Assembly: GCF_001485575.1 (NCBI RefSeq)
Contig: NZ_BCNB01000006.1
Location: 2,418,001-2,482,000, forward strand
From: Haloarcula sp. CBA1127
GTDB lineage: Archaea; Halobacteriota; Halobacteria; Halobacteriales; Haloarculaceae
Length of the DNA stretch: 64,000 nucleotides
Direction: 5' to 3'
The notes under the pieces are model-generated. The model was not told the origin of the DNA, searched no databases, and was given only the letters and a program-made list of their open reading frames with translations. Positions 1 through 7,070 of the stretch are shown here, piece by piece. The position numbers and the translations under genes are program-made. Numbering within the stretch: position 1 is the first letter of the stretch; each line of letters opens with the position of its first letter.

Positions 1-1
1 C

Positions 2-223
2 CCTGACAACCTGCCAGAGGAACACAGGCCAAACCTCCCACACGTTGCGGATGGCGAGAGTACCGACTGGTCGCAGTACACGGCCTATCGGTGCTGCATC
101 TGCCAAGACAACTGCATCAACAAGATCGACTCGGACTACGCTCGGGCGAGAGAGTGCCGCCACTGCTACGCAGTTCCGGCACTCGACCGACACAGTACCG
201 ACGATCCGGCGCTTGATCGGTAA
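2..223 (+). CDS. C-terminal part of a Cys-rich (zinc-ribbon-like) hypothetical protein
   Basis: The second reading frame is open from the window edge to a TAA at 221-223, giving 73 residues with no internal Met, so the gene begins upstream of the window. The visible part contains CCICQDNC followed about 16 residues later by CRHC, which looks like a paired-Cys metal site. It ends in an acidic, hydrophilic tail. An inverted repeat that starts at the stop codon could act as its terminator. Its position just ahead of the Rep gene suggests it belongs to the same integrated element. I do not recognise the family and assign no function. Confidence 0.6.
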   Translation, partial: PDNLPEEHRPNLPHVADGESTDWSQYTAYRCCICQDNCINKIDSDYARARECRHCYAVPALDRHSTDDPALDR

Positions 224-264
224 CTCCCCTGTCCGACGATGTGCCGAGGAGAGGACAGGGGAGT
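223..264. repeat. Perfect 12-bp inverted repeat with 18-base loop
   Basis: ACTCCCCTGTCC at 223-234 is exactly complementary to GGACAGGGGAGT at 253-264. It begins at the stop codon of the upstream partial gene and lies about 380 bases before the Rep start. It could be a terminator for the upstream gene or part of the replication origin recognised by the HUH Rep. There is no T-run after it, which weakens the terminator reading. Confidence 0.7.
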
Positions 265-645
265 ACCCGCCGTAGGTAGCCGACCCACCGACCGACCAAC
301 CCAGTGTGTCGGCGGCTCGACCCCACGAGTTCGCGTTCCGGGAGAGGAAACCCCCCTTGCGGGGGTTGACTCGACCTCGCAGCTGCGCGTATCTGCCAGC
401 CCCCACAGCCCACCGAAAGCGAGGGTGCGGGAGAGCTGGCACGCCCGGCAGCGCAGCGGAGCGAGCAGCCCGGACCGGGCCGCGAGCGCCAATCGCGGCC
501 CGCACCTGCTCGACCAGCCGGAAGCGGCCCCTTGCGGGTCGACCCGGAAGCCCGAGCGTTTCCCCCGAACCCGGCGGGTGAGGGGAATCGTTACCGCGTT
601 CACCTGTCCGACCAATGCTGTTTCTGCCTGTGCGGGGTCCCACGC
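265..645. other. Hairpin-rich GC-rich region upstream of rep; candidate rolling-circle origin
   Basis: I see no convincing gene in this stretch. Structures visible: a 7-bp stem at 349-355 with 361-367; an 8-bp pair GGTGCGGG at 424-431 with CCCGCACC at 499-506; a nested 9-bp pair GGGCCGCGA at 477-485 with TCGCGGCCC at 493-501; and a palindrome GGGTCGACCC at 536-545. The 11-mer CCCCTTGCGGG occurs twice in direct orientation, at 353-363 and 528-538. Dense hairpins directly before an HUH Rep gene are what a double-strand origin would look like, but no nick motif is recognised, so this is inference. Confidence 0.4.
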
Positions 646-2487
646 ATGACGTGCCGTGTGGACCCGCCGGGACACTTGGGCGGCCTCGACCTTGCGGATA
701 GATGTAACACTCCCGTCTTAGCAGACCTTCTGGAAGAGCGTGATCTCCTCGGCCACGGCCAGTTGCTCGACGGCACACTGACCGAACGCGATGAAGACCG
801 CGTACGCATTGCGAAGTTCATTGCGGCGCATCCGGAGGGTACGCCGCTGTCGCACGTCGTCTCGTATGCTGTGAAGGGAGTGTCGCCAGAGACGTGTGAG
901 CGCGTCGACGGCTCGGACCCGGATTACCAGTTTGCATACCGTTTCATCGACGACCTCGTAGCCCCCGACGACCCGTACGTGCGGAAATCCCGGTCGTCAG
1001 GCGTTCTTTTCGTGACCCCGACACTGCGGCTTCTTGACTTGATTACAGAAGGCATTACTCAAACAACCCAGACAGAGGGTGTAACGTATGATCGTCAGTT
1101 CCTGCGTAATTACCTCTCACGCGTCGATTCTGTGGATGATGACCTGCGCGAGTTGCTGAAGGACGGTTTTACATCCTACCTGAACCGCATCAAGGATTAC
1201 AAACTGCTGTTCGATGTCCACTTCGTCGACCGGCGCGGCGGCGAATCCATGCAGCGGATGACGAAAGACTACAAGACCCGTTTCAATGACCAGGGCCGCG
1301 TTTCCAAGCAGTTCGCCCGGTTCAATGATGCGTTGGAATACGGCTACGAGAACGCTGAGAACGCCGTGCTGGTGACGCTGACGACCGACCCGAAGCGCCA
1401 AGACTCGCTGCTCGACGGGATAGATTCGATAAACGAGAATTTCAACCGGCTGTTGTCGTATTTCGATTCGGACCCGTCGACGAAAGCTGATACCCGCGAC
1501 CCAGATGTCCCCGGCTGGCGTTCTGACCTCGACGACGACGTGACCGGACGACCGCGTGACCGACCGGACTACATCAAGTCGCTGGAGTTCACTGAAAAAG
1601 GATACCCGCACCTGCACGTGCTGTTTTTCGATGTGCCGACCCGTGAGAAAGACGGACTGCCGTGGCTGTGCGACAAGCCGGAAGTAGCCGCGAAATGGGC
1701 CGACTACGGCCAAGGCGAGATCGTCGACGTGTACCCGCTGACGTACCGCGATGACCTTGACGAGCTGGAACCAGAGTTCCAGAGCGACGAAGGCTTCGTC
1801 GACTGGTACAGGTTCGGCGACCACGATCACGGCGAAGAGTGGGTCAGAGAACGGACCCGCTCGCACGAGTTGATCGAGTTCGGCGACGACGGCCATGAAA
1901 TGGAGTCGACCGCTGGCGCGTATCTCGGGAAGTACCTGAGCGCGACGTTCGGCTCGCTGCTCGACGCGACAGAGTCCTTCGAGCAGGGCGATGACAACCG
2001 AGAGACGTACGCGGACAAAGCGGCGACATGGAAGCTCGCGCTGTACTGGGCGACGAACCGACGGTTCTGGTCTTGCTCGGAGTCGATTACAGAAGGAATC
2101 GACCCGAACGACCACCTGCAAGACCCGGACGTGCGTGAAGCCGTTCGTTGGTGTTCGCTCGACTCAGTTCAGGCCGCGAGCGAGCGCGAGATACGCGACG
2201 ACTTGGCGCGTCGGCAGTGGGACGACCTCGACGATCTCGACGCCGCCGTAGAGCGGGCGATTTCCGATGTGGAACAGCCGCAGGTGCGTTCGACGTTGCC
2301 TGAGAAAGCGACCTTCCGCTGTGTCGTCGACTACATCGGTGCGTATGCGTATTGGGACCTCCCCAGCGACGAGCTGGGCGACAGTCAGTACGACCTCGAA
2401 GCTGTCGAGGATTGCGCCGATGATGGTGACAACGAGCCGGTCGTAGACCGAGAAAAAGACCCTCCGATTGTTGATGTGTGGTCGTGA
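646..2487 (+). CDS. HUH-type rolling-circle replication initiator (Rep)
   Basis: Predicted 613-residue replication initiator that would nick the origin strand and stay covalently attached through a tyrosine. The HUH metal-binding motif is visible as PHLHVLFF (His322 and His324), and the tyrosine motif as AYLGKYLSA (Tyr426, Tyr430, with the Lys between them). The remainder is long, acidic and unlike bacterial Reps, but this arrangement is typical of haloarchaeal virus and plasmid Reps. The frame is open further upstream to a TTG at 532, but those residues are low quality and overlap hairpins, so the ATG at 646 is preferred. The gene lies between a candidate origin and a paired-repeat array, and shares the element with a tyrosine integrase. 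An integrative plasmid or pleolipovirus-like provirus is the likeliest setting. Confidence 0.8.
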   Translation: MTCRVDPPGHLGGLDLADRCNTPVLADLLEERDLLGHGQLLDGTLTERDEDRVRIAKFIAAHPEGTPLSHVVSYAVKGVSPETCERVDGSDPDYQFAYRFIDDLVAPDDPYVRKSRSSGVLFVTPTLRLLDLITEGITQTTQTEGVTYDRQFLRNYLSRVDSVDDDLRELLKDGFTSYLNRIKDYKLLFDVHFVDRRGGESMQRMTKDYKTRFNDQGRVSKQFARFNDALEYGYENAENAVLVTLTTDPKRQDSLLDGIDSINENFNRLLSYFDSDPSTKADTRDPDVPGWRSDLDDDVTGRPRDRPDYIKSLEFTEKGYPHLHVLFFDVPTREKDGLPWLCDKPEVAAKWADYGQGEIVDVYPLTYRDDLDELEPEFQSDEGFVDWYRFGDHDHGEEWVRERTRSHELIEFGDDGHEMESTAGAYLGKYLSATFGSLLDATESFEQGDDNRETYADKAATWKLALYWATNRRFWSCSESITEGIDPNDHLQDPDVREAVRWCSLDSVQAASEREIRDDLARRQWDDLDDLDAAVERAISDVEQPQVRSTLPEKATFRCVVDYIGAYAYWDLPSDELGDSQYDLEAVEDCADDGDNEPVVDREKDPPIVDVWS

Positions 2488-2702
2488 AAATCGGCACCAC
2501 AGTAATATGAAGGAGGCTTCGTAGGATATGATTTGCGCGGCATATGTCTTTGATAGAATTCGGAGAAAAACAAAACTTTGCACCGCAGATTTTAATAGAG
2601 ATAATAAACAATAGAGTGGCTACGGGACATGTATTGTGGCCGCATGAAGCAAAATTGGTTCGTTGTGCGATCACAGCCCCCGTAAGGAGCTCAATAATTA
2701 AC
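2488..2702. other. AT-rich intergenic stretch after rep
   Basis: Markedly AT-rich compared with the flanking rep gene. It contains a TATA-like stretch TTTTAATA near 2590, which could drive the following gene, and a ribosome-binding-like AAGGAG at 2684-2689. No other gene is evident. Confidence 0.4.
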
Positions 2703-3395
2703 GTGACTAACGCTAACAACTCCGAAGGACCGCCATCAAAGGAAGATATGCACTTGATCGGCTCTACAGAGGCTAAAGAGTCGACACAACGGACAGTTGG
2801 TGATAGCCTCCGACTCCAAATGACTGTGCCAAAGTGGGCACGAGAAGCGATGAAAGTCGATGGTGGTGAAAAAATCTGGGCACGAGCAGAATCCAATGGA
2901 ACAGAGATTGAATACGTTGCTGACCTGCACGGGAACGGACGGACATTTGTCCTACCGATCGATCAAAGAAGAGAGCTGTCGTTGAACGTGGGTAATAGCG
3001 TGCAGTTCTGGGTATCCAAATATGATCAAGAAGAAGAGTCCGTCGACACAATCGATGAGAGCCAGCAAGAGAACGAGTCGGACTCGGAGAAAGAATCATT
3101 TATTGCGATTAGGGACCGAGCAGATCTGACATACCACATTCGAGATGGTGATACAACGGTTTGTGGAATTGAATTAGACGGCCATTCGACAAAGGACGTG
3201 TCAAACCCAGGTGATGCGCTTGATCCTTGTCCCAAGTGCAATATTCAAAACCCAGAGGACCTGTCGAATGAGCAGATAGTCTCATATCTTGCAGAAGAAG
3301 CTGACTTTGAACCAAATGAATCAAACCCCTCTTATTTCACCAAGACTCACCTTGTTGCGCTTATGGATCTGGTAATTAGTTTAAAAGAACAATAA
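2703..3395 (+). CDS. Hypothetical protein with possible AbrB-like beta domain and C-terminal CxxC segment
   Basis: About 230 residues from a GTG at 2703, which has AAGGAG at 2684-2689; an ATG at 2748 is the alternative. The frame is open back to 2544, but that stretch is AT-rich and unlike coding sequence. Residues about 35-105 read like a swapped-hairpin (SpoVT/AbrB-like) DNA-binding fold, with motifs LRLQMTVPKWAREAM and VLPIDQRRELSLNVG. A charged linker follows, then a segment with CGIELDG and DPCPKC that could hold a metal. The gene is clearly more AT-rich than its neighbours, a sign of different ancestry within the element. A regulator or a structural element gene is possible; the function is unknown. 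Confidence 0.55.
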   Translation: MTNANNSEGPPSKEDMHLIGSTEAKESTQRTVGDSLRLQMTVPKWAREAMKVDGGEKIWARAESNGTEIEYVADLHGNGRTFVLPIDQRRELSLNVGNSVQFWVSKYDQEEESVDTIDESQQENESDSEKESFIAIRDRADLTYHIRDGDTTVCGIELDGHSTKDVSNPGDALDPCPKCNIQNPEDLSNEQIVSYLAEEADFEPNESNPSYFTKTHLVALMDLVISLKEQ

Positions 3396-3444
3396 GTGTA
3401 TAATCTTGGCAATATCGTATAGTGAGAAAATATCGATCAATAAG

Positions 3445-3729
3445 TGGTCCTCTATACGCAGTCAACGATCGAATCCCGATAGGAGAACGTGCCGCCTATT
3501 GTGTGAACGACCGATAAGTGAGTCCCCGACACGCCATCGGCGACCGAGTCCCCGATGGGAGAGTGAACCCCGGCGCTTCGGGTCGTGCCTGTGGAGTGTT
3601 CGGTAAACGAGTCCCCGATGCGAAACCGACGACCGAGTACCCGATGGGAGAACGAAACCAGCGAGATCGAGCGACCGTCAAACGAGTCCCCGACGTGCTG
3701 ACGGCGACCGAGTCCCCGATGGGAGAGCG
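3445..3729. repeat. Four paired iterons (GAGTCCCCGA) at fixed 26-base internal spacing
   Basis: Exact or near-exact copies of GAGTCCCCGA start at 3520, 3546, 3609, 3635 (one mismatch), 3684 and 3710, with degenerate copies at 3445 and 3471. Within each pair the spacing is always 26 bases; pairs recur at 75, 89 and 75 bases. The second member of each pair lies in a longer conserved block, CGACCGAGTCCCCGATGGGA, followed by GAG-A/G-CG. The array ends exactly where the convergent winged-helix gene ends. Such regular direct repeats suit Rep or regulator binding, partition or a second origin component. No ORF explains it. Confidence 0.8.
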
Positions 3730-3942
3730 TTATTCGTCGTCAGTCCACCAGACCCAGCTACGACCGGCCTGCTTGCCGTTGATGCGGCCTTCGGACCGGA
3801 GTTGCTTTAGTCGCACTTGTGTTGCATTAGATTTGATCGGGAGCTGATCAACGACTTCATTTGTAGACAGAACGGGATCGGAAGCCTGTTCTAAAACAGC
3901 GATGATTTCTTCATCAGTTACGTCTGGTTTTCGTCCCGCCAT
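3730..3942 (-). CDS. Small winged-helix DNA-binding protein (70 aa)
   Basis: A 70-residue protein that reads as one winged helix-turn-helix: an N-terminal DVTDEEIIAVLEQASDPVLST helix region, a recognition-helix segment around SNATQVRLKQLRSEGRI, and a wing ending in GRSWVWW. This resembles haloarchaeal virus and plasmid repressors. The ATG at 3942 has a TATA-like AT-rich stretch at about 3990-4003 upstream on the same strand, giving a short leader. The gene lies between the iteron array and the divergent integrase, the usual place for a lysogeny or copy-control repressor. That role is inferred from position, not shown. Confidence 0.7.
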   Translation of the reverse strand: MAGRKPDVTDEEIIAVLEQASDPVLSTNEVVDQLPIKSNATQVRLKQLRSEGRINGKQAGRSWVWWTDDE

Positions 3943-4429
3943 TGTACCGTCTATCGGTTGTATGCGTCAAATAAACTCTGGTCTGCGGTATTATTATGAT
4001 TAGGCCCATTACAGGTTTAGAAACCATTATTGTGTTACAGGCTGATTTGTAGTTACGGAGGTCACACGGACTGCTGCAACAGTTCGGAAAACGCGGACCC
4101 GGTGCTGCAACACCGGCCCGCTGTGGCTCCCGTGCTGCACCCACGGAAGCATGTTAGCGAAAACAACCGCGAGGATTAAACCCCTCGCTCGACCCCGCCG
4201 GAGGTTGTCCGGTAGCCGTGTTAGTTTCTCAAGAGTGGATTCAGAAAGCCGGATAAACGCAGTAATCAGTGGGCCTAGCCCCACGGTTCCACTTTCACCC
4301 CACCGAGACGGTCCGGTTTATACCTGCAATCAGCAGTCACGAGTGGATGACTGCCCCGTCAAACCTGAAATCGGATTCGCTCGTCCGCCGTCGAATCAGT
4401 ACCGGATGCCCCGTCCGAGAGGGGCACCG
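3943..4429. other. Divergent intergenic region between small repressor-like gene and integrase
   Basis: Holds the probable promoter of the small winged-helix gene (AT-rich at about 3990-4003, minus strand), a hairpin CCGGTG/CACCGG at 4099-4104 and 4111-4116 inside a patch with repeated GTGCTGCA, and a TATA-like TTTATA at about 4318-4323 that could drive the integrase. The integrase frame is open back to 4151, but the translated residues are arginine- and serine-rich and look non-coding. Confidence 0.4.
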
Positions 4430-5506
4430 ATGAGCGACGATCTCCAACCGCTTGCCCCGCGGCAAGCATTGGAGATGTGGATAGACCGGCAGAAAGCCGA
4501 AAAAGCCGACGAGACGGTCCAGAGTTACTACTACCGCGTTCGGCAGTTCGTCGACTGGCTCGACGAAGAGGGCATCGACAACCTGAACGACCTCACCGGG
4601 CGCGACGTGTTCCGGTACGACTCCGACCGCCGTGCTGACGGGCTGACGAAGAACGCCCTGAACACGCAACTCGGCACGATCAAACTGTTTCTGGACTTCT
4701 GCGTGGACGTAGAAGCTGTCCCGCCGGTACTGCCCGCGAAAGTCGATGTGCCGACCCTGTCGAAGGCAGAACGAGCGAACGAAGAGAAACTGACGGCGAA
4801 CCGTGCTGAAACGATTCTGCACAAGCTGGAACAGTTCGACTACGCCAGCCGCGACCACATGCTGTTCGCGCTGGCGTGGCATACTGGCGCTCGGCTCGGT
4901 GCGCTTCGTGCGCTTGACCTGGACGACTGCTACCTGACCGACGACGATCTCGACCGACTCGCCCACCGGGACGGACTCACCGATGAGGAACTCGACCAGT
5001 TCGATGTTCCGTTTGTCTACTTCCGCCACCGGCCTGAGACAGACACTCCGCTGAAAAATCAGGAGGACGGTGAGCGTCCGGTCGGCCTGTCGGAAGAGAT
5101 CGGGCAGCTGCTCGAAGACTACATCGAAGTGACCCGCGTCGAGGTCGAGGACGAACACGAGCGTAAACCGCTGTTCTCCAGCAAGCGCGGAACCGGTCGG
5201 ATGTCGAAGGGCGCGATTCGTTCGCGGTTCAACATCGTCACCCAGCCGTGCCGTTTCGGGACGTGTCCACACGACCGCGATACGGACACCTGCGAGGCGC
5301 TGGACCACGGCTATGAATCGCGCTGCCCGTCTGCCCGGTCTCCGCACCGGATACGGACTGGTTCGATTACGCATCACCGTGATGAAGGCTGGCCGCCCGA
5401 GGTGCTGGCCGAGCGTGTGAACGCGACTCCAGAGGTCATTCGCACGCACTACGACCAGCCGGACCTGCTGAAGCGGATGGAATCGCGCCGTAGCTACATC
5501 GACTAA
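4430..5506 (+). CDS. Tyrosine site-specific integrase with Cys-rich insert (haloarchaeal virus/plasmid type)
   Basis: Predicted 358-residue recombinase. The N-terminal half is a SAM-like core-binding domain (TVQSYYYRVRQFVDWL). Catalytic residues visible: Arg155 in TGARLGALRAL, His306 and Arg309 in SPHRIRTG, and Tyr341 in THYDQPD. Just before the second box is a four-Cys insert (CRFGTC, DTDTC, ESRC) that recurs in many haloarchaeal element integrases. The ATG at 4430 is the first sensible start; upstream in-frame sequence looks non-coding. With the nearby Rep it defines an integrative element whose right end should lie just after this gene. The SNJ2-like integrase group is a plausible relative, but I could not compare sequences. 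Confidence 0.85.
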   Translation: MSDDLQPLAPRQALEMWIDRQKAEKADETVQSYYYRVRQFVDWLDEEGIDNLNDLTGRDVFRYDSDRRADGLTKNALNTQLGTIKLFLDFCVDVEAVPPVLPAKVDVPTLSKAERANEEKLTANRAETILHKLEQFDYASRDHMLFALAWHTGARLGALRALDLDDCYLTDDDLDRLAHRDGLTDEELDQFDVPFVYFRHRPETDTPLKNQEDGERPVGLSEEIGQLLEDYIEVTRVEVEDEHERKPLFSSKRGTGRMSKGAIRSRFNIVTQPCRFGTCPHDRDTDTCEALDHGYESRCPSARSPHRIRTGSITHHRDEGWPPEVLAERVNATPEVIRTHYDQPDLLKRMESRRSYID

Positions 5507-5738
5507 CCGCAGTCCACAGAGTACCCATGAGTCACAACCACGACAACCCACGGATGAACGAATCTAGAGACGAACCGCGGCACTCGGCGGTCCCACTTCA
5601 ACTTATACGGAACAGGTAGGTTCGAATATCTCGGTAGCGATTACGAAGCGAAGGCAGGCGGCAGTGACCGCGTAGCGTGGTCACAGAGTGAAACCGATTT
5701 CCTCTACACTTTTGTAACGCCGATAGCAAGCGAGGGGT
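5507..5738. other. Intergenic region; probable element/chromosome junction
   Basis: No gene is seen. Genes to the right are metabolic and chromosomal, so the element boundary is expected here, but neither a tRNA gene nor an obvious direct repeat can be identified by eye. An AT-rich patch (CACTTTTGTAA, near 5707-5717) and a GAGGGG at 5730-5735 could form the promoter and ribosome site of the next gene. Confidence 0.3.
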
Positions 5739-6989
5739 ATGGGAAAGGCAAACGACGTAGACTACGCTGACCTGCACGACCCGAACGCAGAGTACACGAT
5801 GCGGGAGCTCTCTGCGGAGACAATGGGTGTTACCGCCAAACGCGGCGGCGGCCGCGACGTGGAGATCACCGATGTTCAGACGACGATGGTTGACGGGAAC
5901 TTCCCGTGGACACTCGTTCGAATCTACACCGATGCAGGCATCGTCGGCACGGGCGAGGCCTACTGGGGCGCGGGCGTCCCGGAACTCATCGAGCGGATGA
6001 AGCCGTTCGTCGTCGGCGAGAACCCGCTGGACATCGATCGACTCTACGAGCACCTCATCCAGAAGATGAGTGGCGAGGGGAGCGTCGAGGGTGTCACCGT
6101 GACGGCTATCGCTGGCATCGAAGTCGCACTGCACGACCTCGCTGGCAAGATCCTTGAAGTGCCGGCCTACCAGCTGCTCGGTGGGAAGTACCGCGACGAG
6201 ATGCGCGTGTACTGTGACTGCCACACCGAGGAGGAGGCCGACGCCGACGCCTGTGCCGAGGAGGCCCGCCGCGTCGTCGACGAACTGGGTTACGACGCCC
6301 TGAAGTTCGACCTCGATGTCCCGAGCGGCCTCGAAAAGGACCGTGCGAACCGCCACCTCCGCCCGGGCGAGATCCGTCACAAGGCCGAGATCGTCGAGAA
6401 AGTCACCGAGGAGGTCAAAGACGAGGCCGACGTGGCCTTCGACTGTCACTGGACGTTCTCGGGCAGCTCCGGGAAGCGCCTCGCGGACGCCATCGAGGAG
6501 TACGATGTCTGGTGGCTCGAAGACCCCGTCCCGCCGGAGAACCTCGAAGTGCAGGAGGAGGTCACCAAGTCCACGACCACGCCGATCACCGTGGGCGAGA
6601 ACCGCTACCGCGTCACCGAGGAGCGACGGCTCATCGAGAATCAGGCCGTCGACATGATCGCGCCGGATATGCCGAAAGTCGGTGGGATGCGCGAGACGCG
6701 CAAGGTCGCCGACGTGGCGAACCAGTACTACATCCCGGTCGCGATGCACAACGTCTCCTCGCCGATCGCGACGATGGCGAGCGCACACGTCGGGGCTGCA
6801 GTTCCGAACTCACTGGCCGTCGAGTACCACTCCTACGAACTCGGCTGGTGGGACGATCTGGTCGAGGAGACCGTCATCGAGGACGGCTACATCGAGATTC
6901 CGGAAGAGCCGGGTCTCGGGCTGACGCTCGATCTCGACGCTGTCGAAGAGCACGTTGTCGAGGGCGACACCGTCTTCGACGAAGCGTAA
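5739..6989 (+). CDS. gnaD: Enolase-superfamily sugar-acid dehydratase (gluconate/galactonate type)
   Basis: A 416-residue mandelate-racemase/enolase-superfamily protein. Family features: N-terminal capping domain (VEITDVQTTMVDG, GTGEAYWGAG), barrel with metal-ligand segments VAFDCHWTFS, WWLEDPVPPENL and TVGENRYR, and a late His segment VAMHNVSSPIA. Enzymes of this type dehydrate sugar acids to 2-keto-3-deoxy acids. In haloarchaea a close relative is the gluconate dehydratase of the semi-phosphorylative Entner-Doudoroff route. A KDG kinase and pyruvate kinase lie 30 kb away in the same window, which supports gluconate or galactonate as substrate; xylonate cannot be excluded. The start is preceded by GAGGGGT. 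Confidence 0.7.
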   Translation: MGKANDVDYADLHDPNAEYTMRELSAETMGVTAKRGGGRDVEITDVQTTMVDGNFPWTLVRIYTDAGIVGTGEAYWGAGVPELIERMKPFVVGENPLDIDRLYEHLIQKMSGEGSVEGVTVTAIAGIEVALHDLAGKILEVPAYQLLGGKYRDEMRVYCDCHTEEEADADACAEEARRVVDELGYDALKFDLDVPSGLEKDRANRHLRPGEIRHKAEIVEKVTEEVKDEADVAFDCHWTFSGSSGKRLADAIEEYDVWWLEDPVPPENLEVQEEVTKSTTTPITVGENRYRVTEERRLIENQAVDMIAPDMPKVGGMRETRKVADVANQYYIPVAMHNVSSPIATMASAHVGAAVPNSLAVEYHSYELGWWDDLVEETVIEDGYIEIPEEPGLGLTLDLDAVEEHVVEGDTVFDEA

Positions 6990-7070
6990 GGTTCGGCCCC
7001 CATCGTTGGTGTTGACTGGGGCGGCACCGGGTGACGTGGTGGTCACCCGATAGTACTCACGGCGGCATAG

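Noticed and set aside
1117-2121. A long minus-strand open frame antisense to rep
   Set aside because: It is the complement of a GC-rich coding gene, with Val/Arg-rich, non-haloarchaeal composition and no recognisable motif.
4151-4429. N-terminal extension of the integrase to 4151
   Set aside because: The residues are Arg/Ser/Pro-rich and overlap a probable TATA element and hairpin; MSDDLQPLAP at 4430 begins a normal core-binding domain.
4337-5551. A 404-codon minus-strand frame across the integrase
   Set aside because: Mirror of the integrase codon bias; the plus-strand frame has all catalytic motifs.
5600-5640. GGTTCGAAT after the integrase looked like a tRNA T-arm and an att site
   Set aside because: No acceptor, D or anticodon stems can be drawn around it, so it is not a tRNA.
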